Assembly (NCBI GenBank): GCA_012719035.1
Contig: JAAYBD010000042.1
Location: 1 to 64,000 of the forward strand
Source of the DNA: Clostridiales bacterium
GTDB taxonomy: Bacteria > Bacillota > Clostridia > Oscillospirales > Oscillospiraceae
DNA: 64,000 nt
Direction of reading: 5' to 3'
Notes under the pieces: generated by a model
The model's database searches: none
Seen by the model: only the letters and a program-made list of their open reading frames with translations
Told to the model about the DNA's origin: nothing
Program-made: the position numbers and the translations under genes
Part shown: in pieces, positions 35,070 through 43,561 of the stretch
How positions within the stretch are numbered: the first letter of the stretch is position 1
How the letters are laid out: each line of letters begins with the position of its first letter

Positions 35070-35390
35070 ATGAACAAAAAAATCGGGAAAATCATAGCGG
35101 TATCCACACTTGCCCTCGCAATCACATCCACCTGCACTGCGGCACCAATGGCCTTGGGATTCGGCAGTAAGCTTGCAGCTAAAAGCGCCGCAAAAGACTA
35201 TGCACAGAACATCGAGGACCTTGTTGAGGCAACAGGAGACGCATATGAAGAAAATGCGGAGTCATATCCCGACAATGCCAAGAACAACCCCAACGCTCCG
35301 TTTGAATACGTTGATACTTCTGTAGAGCTTGGAAACAACTTCCTCTCAGGAATATTCGGTTTGACTCGAAATTACGTTAACGGGAAATAA
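35070..35390 (+). CDS. Small secreted protein of unknown function
   Basis: A 106-aa protein that I do not recognise. It has a clear signal peptide (MNKKIGKIIAVSTLALAITSTCTAAPMA, probable cleavage after an Ala near 24-28). The short acidic mature part contains KSAAKDYAQNIEDLVEATGDAYEENAESYPDNAKNNPNAPFEY. TAAGGAGAG sits 5-6 nt before the ATG at 35070, so the 13 extra residues in the track are dropped. It is a single-gene unit followed by a terminator. The Cys in the signal (TSTCTAA) could be a lipobox but is a poor match. Confidence 0.7.
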   Translation: MNKKIGKIIAVSTLALAITSTCTAAPMALGFGSKLAAKSAAKDYAQNIEDLVEATGDAYEENAESYPDNAKNNPNAPFEYVDTSVELGNNFLSGIFGLTRNYVNGK

Positions 35391-35478
35391 ACTCCCATAA
35401 GAGATATTGGGAAAGTTAAGAGTGTCATTTGAAATCTTAATAATAGAAAATCCTTAGAAAATTCCTTCCAAAAATAAT

Positions 35479-35516
35479 CCGAACCCTATGCCGGCAGGCA
35501 TGGGGTTCGGATTTTG
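35479..35516 (+). terminator. Terminator after secreted-protein gene
   Basis: A 14-bp stem CCGAACCCTATGCC/GGCATGGGGTTCGG (one G-U pair) closing a GGCA loop, followed by ATTTTG. Confidence 0.85.
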
Positions 35517-35641
35517 TTTGTCTGGGAAAAGCTTTTAAATTTGCTTTTTGAAAAACCTTGACATTAAAATTTTATTGTGCCAAACTTATCGCAAAGGCTT
35601 ACGCTGCTTGGAGCTGATTGGCAAAGAAAGGTCGTTGCTCT

Positions 35642-36280
35642 ATGGAAAAACTGGATTATAAAAAGGCGTTTAAAGAGCTGTACAGCCCGAAAACCATACC
35701 TTCGGCAATTGAGGTGCCGGAGATGAAGTTTATCCAAGTTGACGGCAGAGGAGATCCGAATGAACCTGACGGTGATTATCAGAAAGCCATAGAACTTTTA
35801 TACGCGCTGACTTTTACTATAAAAATGTCACCTAAGAGCGGTGTCGCTCTTGACGGCTATTTTGAATATGTTGTCCCGCCTTTAGAGGGTTTGTGGTGGC
35901 TTGCGGATGATTCCGAACCGGATTTTGCAGATAAAAGCAAGTATTTCTGGACTTCTATGATACGCCAGCCGGAATTTGTTACGGATGAGATTTTTGAATA
36001 CGCTGTCCAAACAATTCGCGCGAAAAAACCGCATATCGATGTTTCAAAAGCAAGATTTGTGACCTTTACCGAGGGGCTTTGCGTTCAGTGTATGCATATC
36101 GGAAGTTATGATGACGAGCCTGCTACGATTGCTCAAATGAAAGATTATATGGAAAAAAACGGCTTTGCCTCCGACCTGTCCGCCGCAAGGCGGCACCACG
36201 AAATATATCTAAGTGATCCCCGCCGAGTAGAAGCTTCAAGAAGAAAAACCGTGCTGCGTTATCCTGTGAAAAAATTATAG
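35642..36280 (+). CDS. GyrI-like small-molecule-binding domain protein
   Basis: Single-domain protein of 212 aa from the GyrI/SbmC-like (SHS2) superfamily as found in Clostridia. It has the start MEKLDYKKAFKELYSPK, the FIQVDGRGDPNEPDGDYQKAIELLYAL core and a late FVTFTEGLCVQCMHIGSYDDEPATI stretch typical of GyrI-like effector domains. Such domains bind hydrophobic cations or cyclopropanoid toxins. The ATG at 35642 is preferred to the TTG at 35618; the ribosome binding site (AAAGG) is somewhat distant. Followed by GNAT and MFS genes, a set that suggests toxin or drug response, though co-transcription is not proven. Confidence 0.8.
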   Translation: MEKLDYKKAFKELYSPKTIPSAIEVPEMKFIQVDGRGDPNEPDGDYQKAIELLYALTFTIKMSPKSGVALDGYFEYVVPPLEGLWWLADDSEPDFADKSKYFWTSMIRQPEFVTDEIFEYAVQTIRAKKPHIDVSKARFVTFTEGLCVQCMHIGSYDDEPATIAQMKDYMEKNGFASDLSAARRHHEIYLSDPRRVEASRRKTVLRYPVKKL

Positions 36281-36381
36281 ACTGCGCTAAAAATTTAAAG
36301 AGCCGTATGCAATGCAGCCATACTTAAAAAAGGAAGACACAGCTATAAAGCAACCCGCTTATGCGAAGAAGGAGAAAATTA

Positions 36382-36927
36382 ATGTCCATTAAACTTGAAA
36401 CCCCGAGGCTTATCCTTCGCCCTATTGAGCAGAGCGATGATAAGGCTATTTATGAGTACGCAAAAAACCCGAATGTGGGACCGGATGCAGGTTGGAAGCC
36501 GCACGAAAGCATCGAGGAAACACGCGAAATAATGAATACGGTTTTCTTTAAAAAAGAAAACACTTTCGGAATCGTTATAAAGGAATCCGGCAAGTTTATC
36601 GGCTCCATAGGTTTAGATAAAGAGCCAAAGCGCGAAAACGACAAGGCTCTGATGCTGGGTTATGCGATCGGGGAGGACTATTGGGGGTGCGGATATACCT
36701 CGGAGGCCGCTCTTGCCCTTATAGAATACGGCTTTAAAACGCTCGGAATGGAACTTATTTCAGCATACTGCTATCCTTTTAATGAGCGCTCAAAGAGCGT
36801 GATAAAGAAGCTGGGATTCAAATATGAAGGAAAACTGTCCATGTGCCAGAAACGTTTTGATGGGCTTGTGCTGGATGAAGAATGTTATGCGCTTAGTGCG
36901 GAGGATTACTTTAGACCGCGGAACTGA
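36382..36927 (+). CDS. GNAT-family N-acetyltransferase (RimJ/RimL-like)
   Basis: Acetyl-CoA-dependent acyltransferase of 181 aa. It has the N-terminal LETPRLILRPIEQSD typical of the RimL group and the acetyl-CoA-binding core around LGYAIGEDYWGCGYTSEAALALIEYGF. The AYCYPFNERSKSVIKKLGFKYEG motif is the C-terminal beta-bulge region. The ATG at 36382 follows AAGGAG by 8 nt. Substrate (protein N-terminus or a small molecule) unknown. Confidence 0.9.
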   Translation: MSIKLETPRLILRPIEQSDDKAIYEYAKNPNVGPDAGWKPHESIEETREIMNTVFFKKENTFGIVIKESGKFIGSIGLDKEPKRENDKALMLGYAIGEDYWGCGYTSEAALALIEYGFKTLGMELISAYCYPFNERSKSVIKKLGFKYEGKLSMCQKRFDGLVLDEECYALSAEDYFRPRN

Positions 36928-37035
36928 GGATTTTGCGGAACTATAAAAATATAACCGAAAGGACTTTTCCGCCTGTGTACGGGATAGGAAGATATTAAAG
37001 CTATATAGATAGCTGTATTAGAAATGGGAGTTTAA

Positions 37036-38331
37036 ATGAATAATACCAACTGGAAGAAAAATGTGATATTATTTCTTGTCAGTCAGGCGATTACGCTCTT
37101 CGGCTCGTCGATTGTACAGTTTGCCATTGTTTGGTACGTTACTAAGCAGACACAATCAGGCGTTATGATGATGCTTATGATCCTTTGCAGCTTTTTGCCG
37201 CAGATACTCGTTTCGCTTTTTGCGGGAGTATGGGCGGACAGGTACAGCCGAAAACTGATGATTGCTTTAGCCGATGGCTGCATTGCAGTGGCTACCCTTG
37301 TGCTTGCCTTCATTATAATGAGAAGCGACGACTTTATTTGGGCGCTGCTTATAATATCGGCGATCCGCTCAGTCGGAGCCGGTATACAGATGCCGGCTGT
37401 GAATGCGGCGATACCGCAGATAGTTCCGCAGGAAAAGCTGATGAAGATAAGCGGCATAAACAGCAGCATGCAGTCGATAATAAACCTTGTCACGCCCGCA
37501 GTAGCCGCCGCAGTGCTTAAATGGGGCGCCTTTGAGCATATCATGTTTATTGATGTGCTGACAGCGGCGATAGGAATTTCTGTTTTGACGATATTCGTGC
37601 CTATTCCGAGGCTTGAAAAGACGGAAAAGCTTGAAAAAACTGGATACTTCGATGACCTGAAGGCGGGAGTCAGCTACACCATGAGCGATAGCTTTTTGCG
37701 AAAAGTGCTTGTTATAAGCGGAGTGTTCTGCTTCCTTATCGTTCCTGCGGCGTTTCTGAATGTTCTTATGGTCACACGTATATTTGGCGCTGATTTTGCA
37801 GTTGACGATTATACGTATCTGACCTTGAATGAGATGGCGTTCTTTATCGGTGCTTTGTTAGGAGGTCTTGCCATCGGGGCATGGGGCGGTTTCCCAAACC
37901 GGCTGAAAACGCTTGGCTACGGCGGTCTGGTGTTTGGAATTACAACGATAGCAATCGGCGTTGTCGATGTTTTCTGGGTATACCTTGTGATCATGCTTAT
38001 TACGGGTTTTGCAATGCCTTTCAATAATGTTCCGTTTATGGTGCTTTTACAGGAAAAGGTAGACCCCGACAAGCAAGGAAGGGTATTTTCGCTCATGCAG
38101 ATTATTAGTTCTTTCGTTATGCTGCTCGGAATCAGTGTTTTCGGTCCGCTTGCAGATGTCATGCCTATTCAGTGGCTTATGATAGGCTCCGGAATAGGAC
38201 TTATATTGATGACGATTGCAGTATTTAGCTGGAAGAGTTTTTACCGCGAAGGGGTTATGGTGAAACCAAGTCCTGAGAACGTTGGTGATGACTCCGCTCT
38301 CCGCGAACCCGGCGATTTTGGCAACCTATAA
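37036..38331 (+). CDS. MFS efflux transporter (MefA/macrolide-efflux-like)
   Basis: Major facilitator transporter of 431 aa with about 12 membrane segments. The N-terminal layout WKKNVILFLVSQAITLFGSSIVQFAIVWYVT and the loop motif GVWADRYSRKLMIALAD match the MFS_3 macrolide-efflux-type group, as does the mid-protein FDDLKAGVSYTMSDSFLRKVL linker. GGGAG precedes the ATG by 5-6 nt. It ends with a hydrophilic tail. A drug-efflux role is a family-level guess. A very long palindrome terminates the gene. Confidence 0.88.
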   Translation: MNNTNWKKNVILFLVSQAITLFGSSIVQFAIVWYVTKQTQSGVMMMLMILCSFLPQILVSLFAGVWADRYSRKLMIALADGCIAVATLVLAFIIMRSDDFIWALLIISAIRSVGAGIQMPAVNAAIPQIVPQEKLMKISGINSSMQSIINLVTPAVAAAVLKWGAFEHIMFIDVLTAAIGISVLTIFVPIPRLEKTEKLEKTGYFDDLKAGVSYTMSDSFLRKVLVISGVFCFLIVPAAFLNVLMVTRIFGADFAVDDYTYLTLNEMAFFIGALLGGLAIGAWGGFPNRLKTLGYGGLVFGITTIAIGVVDVFWVYLVIMLITGFAMPFNNVPFMVLLQEKVDPDKQGRVFSLMQIISSFVMLLGISVFGPLADVMPIQWLMIGSGIGLILMTIAVFSWKSFYREGVMVKPSPENVGDDSALREPGDFGNL

Positions 38332-38335
38332 AAAT

Positions 38336-38371
38336 ATAAAGACCTTGCAGTGTACACTGCAAGGTCTTTAT
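38336..38371 (+). terminator. 36-bp perfect palindrome, terminator-like
   Basis: ATAAAGACCTTGCAGTGT and its exact complement ACACTGCAAGGTCTTTAT form 18-bp arms with no spacer, 4 nt after the MFS stop. The rightward U-run is short, so it may act in both directions. The rest of the gap to 38610 shows no gene. Confidence 0.7.
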
Positions 38372-38610
38372 GCTTATGCAGAACAGTTTTTTATGGAAAG
38401 AGGGCGATTATTTCTAAAAAAACTCTCCTTGTGTGATGAAGTTACGGAAAAAGCCGATATGAAAATATAGACTAAAAATATAAATACTTTGGTATCTATA
38501 GAGACAGTGCTTCGGATATAGGAACTTCTTGAAGCTGTACGGTCAAAAAACGATAGGTTTTTATAAACCGAGTTGCCATAATATTAACGAATTATCGGGA
38601 GGGAAACATT

Positions 38611-41064
38611 ATGAGCAAGGTTCTCATTATAGGAGGTGTCGCAGGCGGAGCGAGCTGCGCCGCCCGGCTTCGAAGACTGGACGAGGAAGCGGAAATTATT
38701 TTGTTTGAACGCGGAGAGTATATTTCCTATGCCAACTGCGGTCTTCCTTACCATGTGGGCGATGTTATAAAGTCCCGCGATGCGCTGCTTCTGCAGACGC
38801 CTGCCGCCATGCGGGCAAAGTTCAATGTGGATGTGCGCGTAAAAAGCGAGGTCATTTCCATCGACCGGGAAAATAAAAACATTACTGTAAGGCGCGCGGA
38901 GTCAGGCGAAACTTATACCGAAAGCTATGATACGCTTGTAATATCAACAGGGTCGTCGCCTCTGCGCCCGCCAATTCCGGGAATCGATTCACCGCGCATA
39001 CAGACCCTCTGGACGGTTCCAGATACAGACCGCATACGCCAATTTGTAAATGAAAACGGTGTGAAATCCGCGGCAGTCATCGGCGGCGGATTTATAGGAC
39101 TGGAGATGGCGGAAAACCTCCGTCATATCGGGCTTTCGGTATCTATCATCGAAATGCTGGATCAGGTAATGGCACCGCTGGATTACGAGATGGCTCAGCT
39201 TCTGCATGAGAACATTGCCCAGAACGGTGTTCACCTGCATCTGGGCGACGGAGTGTCATCTTTCGCTGATTCGGGCGATAAAGTCGATATTACGCTGAAA
39301 AGCGGGAAAACCGTTTCGGCAGAGCTTGTTATACTGGCTATTGGCGTTCGTCCAAACGGGGAGCTTGCCCGTGACGCAGGACTTGATATGAACACGCGCG
39401 GCGGCATCATCGTGGACGAATACCTCCGTACTTCTGACCCGAATATATATGCCGTGGGCGATGTTATAGAGGTTGAGGACTTTATTGATAAGAGCCGAAC
39501 TATGATCCCCCTTGCCGGACCTGCCAACAAGCAGGGGCGTATTGCGGCGGATAATATCGCGGGCGGCAATGAGAAATACGAAGGTACGCAGGGCACTTCT
39601 GTCGCAAAGGTGTTCGACTTGACTGCTGCAAGCACAGGTGCCAATGAAAAAACGCTTATTAAACGCGGACTCAAAAAAGGCGAAGATTACGAGAGCGTCA
39701 TTATCACTCAAAACTCACATGCCGGCTATTATCCCGGAGCGGTTCCTATCACCTTAAAACTTCTGTTCTCCAAGGACGGGAAACGCATTTTCGGTGCTCA
39801 GGCTGTAGGTGGTGATGGGGTGGATAAGCGCATAGACACCTTGGCTGTGACCATTCGCTTGGGCGGAAGCATCAGTGATTTGAAGTCTCTTGAGCTTGCC
39901 TACGCACCGCCGTATTCTTCGGCAAAAGACCCCGTCAACATGGCAGGCTTCACCGCGGAGAATGTCCTTAGCGGCAAAATTGCCTTTGCCCCTTGGGATG
40001 CTGTTGAGAAAAACAAGGACGCTGTTCTGCTTGATGTGCGTGAAGACGCGGAACTGATGGCATATTCGGTCCCCGGCATAAAGCACATTCCGCTTGGACA
40101 GCTTCGCTCACGTCTTGGCGAGCTTGATAAGACAAAGGAAATAATAACTCTTTGTGCAATAGGCGTCCGCGCCTACAATGCCGCACGCATATTGAAAAAT
40201 AACGGCTTTGAGAATGTTAAGATATATCCCGGCGGAACGCGCTTCTATCAGTCAACGCATTATGACGAAGGGAAATCTGCGGCATTTGATGCACCGGTTT
40301 CAGACAGCGGACATGTGGATGTGAAAAATGTGCCGGTCGCTGCTATGCGGCTCGACTGCAGCGGTATGCAGTGCCCCGGTCCGATCATGAAAGTTTTTGA
40401 GACTATGAAGGACATGAAAGATGGCGGTGTTATGGAAGTCTCCGCTTCTGACCCGGGCTTTGTAAAGGACATCGGCGCATGGTGCAGACGTACGGGAAAT
40501 ACGCTGATAAGCAGCGAAAAACGCGGAAGCGACTATGTTGCATTAGTCAAAAAAGGCGGTGAGGCTTCTCCTGTCCAGACGGTGCAAAGCTCCGCTGACG
40601 GAAAGACTATCATTGTTTTTTCGGGCGATCTTGACAAGGTGCTCGCGAGCTTCATTATCGCAAACGGAGCGGCGGCTATGGGCAGACCTGTCACCATGTT
40701 CTTTACTTTCTGGGGGCTCAACGTGCTGCGCAAGCCCGAAAAGCAGAAGGTGAAAAAGACCTTTATGGAAAACATGTTCGGCTCCATGATGCCAAGGGGC
40801 AGCGGCAAGCTGAAGCTGTCAAAAATGAATATGGGCGGCATGGGGACAGCTATGATGAAGAAAATAATGCAGGACAAAAACGTGGATTCTCTTGAGACTC
40901 TCATCCGCAAAGCCATGCAGGCGGGCGTAAAAATCGTTGCCTGCACCATGAGCATGGATGTTATGGGAATCAAGGAAGAGGAACTCATCGAAGGTGTTGA
41001 GCTTGGCGGAGTCGGGGCATATCTCGGAGACGCCGAGGAGTCCAATGTCAATCTCTTCATCTGA
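38611..41064 (+). CDS. Four-domain sulfur-transfer flavoprotein (CoADR-rhodanese-TusA-DsrE)
   Basis: Cytoplasmic flavoprotein of 817 aa. Residues 1-450 form an FAD/NAD(P)H disulfide reductase of the CoA-disulfide reductase group (IIGGVAGGASCAARLRR; redox Cys in YANCGLPYHVG; second Rossmann AAVIGGGFIGLEMAENL; AVGDVIEV). Residues about 455-565 are a rhodanese domain (LLDVREDAEL; active Cys in ITLCAIGVRAY). Residues about 575-650 are TusA-like (RLDCSGMQCPGPIMK). The remainder is DsrE-like (IIVFSGDLDKVLASFIIANGAA, Cys in VACTMSMDVMG). Such fusions handle persulfide or polysulfide sulfur; CoA-SSH or polysulfide reduction is likely. GGGAGG precedes the ATG. Single-gene unit next to the hydrogenase island. 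Confidence 0.88.
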   Translation: MSKVLIIGGVAGGASCAARLRRLDEEAEIILFERGEYISYANCGLPYHVGDVIKSRDALLLQTPAAMRAKFNVDVRVKSEVISIDRENKNITVRRAESGETYTESYDTLVISTGSSPLRPPIPGIDSPRIQTLWTVPDTDRIRQFVNENGVKSAAVIGGGFIGLEMAENLRHIGLSVSIIEMLDQVMAPLDYEMAQLLHENIAQNGVHLHLGDGVSSFADSGDKVDITLKSGKTVSAELVILAIGVRPNGELARDAGLDMNTRGGIIVDEYLRTSDPNIYAVGDVIEVEDFIDKSRTMIPLAGPANKQGRIAADNIAGGNEKYEGTQGTSVAKVFDLTAASTGANEKTLIKRGLKKGEDYESVIITQNSHAGYYPGAVPITLKLLFSKDGKRIFGAQAVGGDGVDKRIDTLAVTIRLGGSISDLKSLELAYAPPYSSAKDPVNMAGFTAENVLSGKIAFAPWDAVEKNKDAVLLDVREDAELMAYSVPGIKHIPLGQLRSRLGELDKTKEIITLCAIGVRAYNAARILKNNGFENVKIYPGGTRFYQSTHYDEGKSAAFDAPVSDSGHVDVKNVPVAAMRLDCSGMQCPGPIMKVFETMKDMKDGGVMEVSASDPGFVKDIGAWCRRTGNTLISSEKRGSDYVALVKKGGEASPVQTVQSSADGKTIIVFSGDLDKVLASFIIANGAAAMGRPVTMFFTFWGLNVLRKPEKQKVKKTFMENMFGSMMPRGSGKLKLSKMNMGGMGTAMMKKIMQDKNVDSLETLIRKAMQAGVKIVACTMSMDVMGIKEEELIEGVELGGVGAYLGDAEESNVNLFI

Positions 41065-41123
41065 TATCGCGTAAAAATAGCGCAAAGCTATTTTGCCATA
41101 ATACATCCCTTCTCTCCTCCAAA

Positions 41124-41174
41124 AGGTCAAAAGCCTGCAGCGCCGTATAACGGCGCTGCGGGTGACCTGTTTTC
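41124..41174 (+). terminator. Terminator after sulfur-transfer flavoprotein
   Basis: A long stem: AGGTCA...TGACCT outside and CCTGCAGCGCCG/CGGCGCTGCGGG inside, a TATAA loop, then GTTTTC. The remainder of the 331-bp gap holds no gene; an AT-rich stretch near 41245-41275 may carry the promoter of the next operon. Confidence 0.75.
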
Positions 41175-41395
41175 GCACTGCAAAAAAACACTCTCCGAAG
41201 CCGCAGATGCAGCGGGACGCCTGTATCGAAATTTATTGCTCTTTTTTCTACAATGTGGTATATTATTGATGTAATTTACAAACCGTACTGACATCGAAGA
41301 TGTATTTCTGAAATGGAAGGCAGTTGAGAATGGCAATTATGCTGTTTGCGCCTGCCCGGGCGCAATTTTTTATTGTGAAAGGAGGGTTTGAGGCT

Positions 41396-41680
41396 ATGTG
41401 TGCCGCAGAATCTCAGGAGAATAGACTTGCCATGATAGCTATCGTAGTGGAAAACTACGACTCCGTTGAAAAGCTGAATAAGCTGCTGCACGACAACGGA
41501 AGATATATCATAGGACGCACCGGGATACCCTGCAGGAACAGGGAAGTATCCCTTATCAGCGTAGCCATGGACGCTCCCGGTGACGTAATAAGCTCCCTGT
41601 CCGGAAAGCTCGGGATGCTCCCCGGTGTCAACGCAAAGACTGTTTATGCAAAGACTTCGCATCAGGGGGAACGGATTTAG
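41396..41680 (+). CDS. TM1266-type iron-only hydrogenase system regulator
   Basis: Small protein of 94 aa with a ferredoxin-like/ACT-type fold, in the family named putative iron-only hydrogenase system regulator. Typical sequence is seen: MIAIVVENYDSVEKLNKLLHDNGRYIIGRTGIP, then LISVAMDAPGDVISSLSGKLGMLPGVNAKTVYAK. In other genomes it sits beside hydrogenase maturation (hydEFG) or structural genes. AAAGGAGG lies about 10 nt before the ATG at 41396, so the 24 extra residues in the track are dropped. Its gene leads into an ABC importer 62 nt downstream and lies about 3 kb from the hnd operon. Mode of action unknown. Confidence 0.87.
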   Translation: MCAAESQENRLAMIAIVVENYDSVEKLNKLLHDNGRYIIGRTGIPCRNREVSLISVAMDAPGDVISSLSGKLGMLPGVNAKTVYAKTSHQGERI

Positions 41681-41742
41681 CGGAGTTTAACGCAAATAGG
41701 TCTTATGTACGGCTTGATTTTGATTTTGAAAGGGAGAAGCAT

Positions 41743-42780
41743 ATGAAAAAGAACAAACTGACCATTGCACTGTGCCTTGTATTGGCACTGGCTCTGTTGG
41801 GCGGCTGCGCTCAGAAAGCCGCATCGCCTACAGATATTTCCGGAGACACAGTCTCCTCCGCGATTCCGTCGCCTGAGCAGGTTAAGGTGGCAGTAGCCGG
41901 TTTAGCAGGTCCCACCTCTATAGGAATGATAAAAATGATTTCCGAAAAGGCGATGAACAGCGAAGAGTATGCGGTAAACTATGAAGTTGCTAACGCACCC
42001 GATGTCCTTACGGGAAAGCTGATAAGCGGCGAAATCCAGATAGCGGCGCTGCCTACTAATGCCGCATCGGTGCTTTACAACAAAACAGAAGGACAGGTTC
42101 AGTTCCTTGCACAGAACACGCTCAGCGTCCTCTACCTTGTCGGAAAAGATGCGGCAGGTGTTTCCTCAATTAAGGACTTGGAGGGAAAAAACCTTGCTTT
42201 GAGCGGCAGCGGCAGTGTTCCCGAGTATGCCGTACAATACATTCTTGACAAAGCGGGAATCAAGGATTCCGTAACTCTCAATTTTTTGACAGACCACGCT
42301 TCCGTTGCGCAGACGCTGCTTGCAGGCGATGCGGAGCTTGCGATACTTCCACAGCCCTTTGTTACACAGGTTCTCTCAAAGAATGCGGATATGAAGATCC
42401 TGCTTGAAATCAACAAAGAGTGGGATAAGGCATCTGAGGGAAACAGCGTTCTCTCTATGGGCTGCCTTGCTGTACGCAAGGATTTTGCAGATGCAAACCC
42501 CGAATTTATAGCCGAGTTCTTAAAACAATATGAAGCTTCCGTAAAATTTGTTAACGAAAATCCGAAGGAAGCAGCTCAAATGGTGGCTGATGCAGGTATT
42601 ATCGCCTCTGCCGAAGTCGTTGAAAAGGCGATACCTTATTGCAACATAGTTTACAAAAATGCACAGGATGCAAAGACGGAGATAAACGGATTTTTGCAAG
42701 TGCTTTATGATTTTAGTCCGGCGTCTGTAGGAGGAAAGCTGCCTGATGACGGCTTCTACTACGAATCGGTCAAACAGTAA
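41743..42780 (+). CDS. NitT/TauT-type ABC substrate-binding lipoprotein
   Basis: Extracellular binding lipoprotein of 345 aa (signal MKKNKLTIALCLVLALALLGGC with lipobox LLGGC). The mature part has the type 2 periplasmic-binding fold of the NMT1/SsuA group: KVAVAGLAGPTSIGMIKMI, IAALPTNAASVLYNK, then DLEGKNLALSGSGSVPEYAVQYIL and LAILPQPFVTQVL. GGGAGAAG precedes the ATG. It is the first component of a three-gene importer. The ligand could be a sulfonate, an aromatic acid or a pyrimidine-type vitamin precursor; none is shown. Neighbours (hydrogenase regulator and hydrogenase) suggest a link to hydrogen metabolism. Confidence 0.88.
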   Translation: MKKNKLTIALCLVLALALLGGCAQKAASPTDISGDTVSSAIPSPEQVKVAVAGLAGPTSIGMIKMISEKAMNSEEYAVNYEVANAPDVLTGKLISGEIQIAALPTNAASVLYNKTEGQVQFLAQNTLSVLYLVGKDAAGVSSIKDLEGKNLALSGSGSVPEYAVQYILDKAGIKDSVTLNFLTDHASVAQTLLAGDAELAILPQPFVTQVLSKNADMKILLEINKEWDKASEGNSVLSMGCLAVRKDFADANPEFIAEFLKQYEASVKFVNENPKEAAQMVADAGIIASAEVVEKAIPYCNIVYKNAQDAKTEINGFLQVLYDFSPASVGGKLPDDGFYYESVKQ

Positions 42781-43561
42781 GATGAAGGGCGAGAAAGCCA
42801 ATTTGTCCCGACCCGCCTTCGCCATATGGCGAAGGCGGGTATTGGTAGTTATTTTGTGGACAGCAGTCTGGGAAATAATGTACCATATTATTGGCAGGGA
42901 CATCTACTTTCCATCGCCCCTGTCCACAGTACAGACCTTTTTCGCCCTGATAACGGAAAAGGCAACATGGTCGACTATTGCGTACAGTGCATACAGGACG
43001 CTTTTTGCTCTTTGCGCTTCTGTGCTTTTGGGGATACTGTTCGGCATTGTCTGCGGACTGAGCCGCACGATGTATAACATTTTCAATCCCCTTGTCGTGG
43101 TTCTGAAATCCACACCCGTCGTATCTGTTATCATAATTGCTATAATATGGTTCCACTCTACCTATGTGCCTGTTTTTTCGGGGTTTTTGATGTGCTTTCC
43201 AATCGTATTCACAGGAACCGTAGCCGGAATCCGAAACACAGACCCAAAGCTTATAGAGATGTGCAGGTTTTACAAAGTCGGGCGTTTCGATACTTTGCGT
43301 TCCCTGTATCTGCGTTCCTCTGTGCCGTACATTAACGCTTCAGTCGTTTCCGCTATCGGTATCTGCTGGAAAGCTGTTGCGGCGGCAGAGGTTTTAAGCA
43401 TGCCTGTGTTTTCGATTGGTGCGAAGCTTTATTTTGCAAAAACCTATCTTGATCCGGCTTCGCTTTTTGCGTGGACATTCATCATAATACTTCTGAGCTA
43501 CTTTTTCGAAACAATTTACGCTAAGGTGTCGGGATATGATAAAACTGGAAAATATCAGTAA
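42746..43561 (+). CDS. NitT/TauT-type ABC permease
   Basis: Inner-membrane permease, 271 aa in this form, with about six membrane helices and the EAA-type loop around KLIEMCRFYKVGRFDTLRSLYLRSSVPYI. The ATG at 42746 overlaps the lipoprotein gene by 35 nt and has GGAGG 11 nt upstream; an alternative ATG at 42782, right after the upstream stop codon, lacks a ribosome binding site but would give a more typical N-terminus. It overlaps the ATPase gene by 26 nt. Confidence 0.87.
   Translation: MTASTTNRSNSKMKGEKANLSRPAFAIWRRRVLVVILWTAVWEIMYHIIGRDIYFPSPLSTVQTFFALITEKATWSTIAYSAYRTLFALCASVLLGILFGIVCGLSRTMYNIFNPLVVVLKSTPVVSVIIIAIIWFHSTYVPVFSGFLMCFPIVFTGTVAGIRNTDPKLIEMCRFYKVGRFDTLRSLYLRSSVPYINASVVSAIGICWKAVAAAEVLSMPVFSIGAKLYFAKTYLDPASLFAWTFIIILLSYFFETIYAKVSGYDKTGKYQ

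Noticed and set aside
37911-37930. CcpA-like (cre) matches inside coding regions, e.g. TGAAAACGCTT at 484 and 37911
   Set aside because: They fall within open reading frames, away from promoters, and short degenerate matches are expected by chance.
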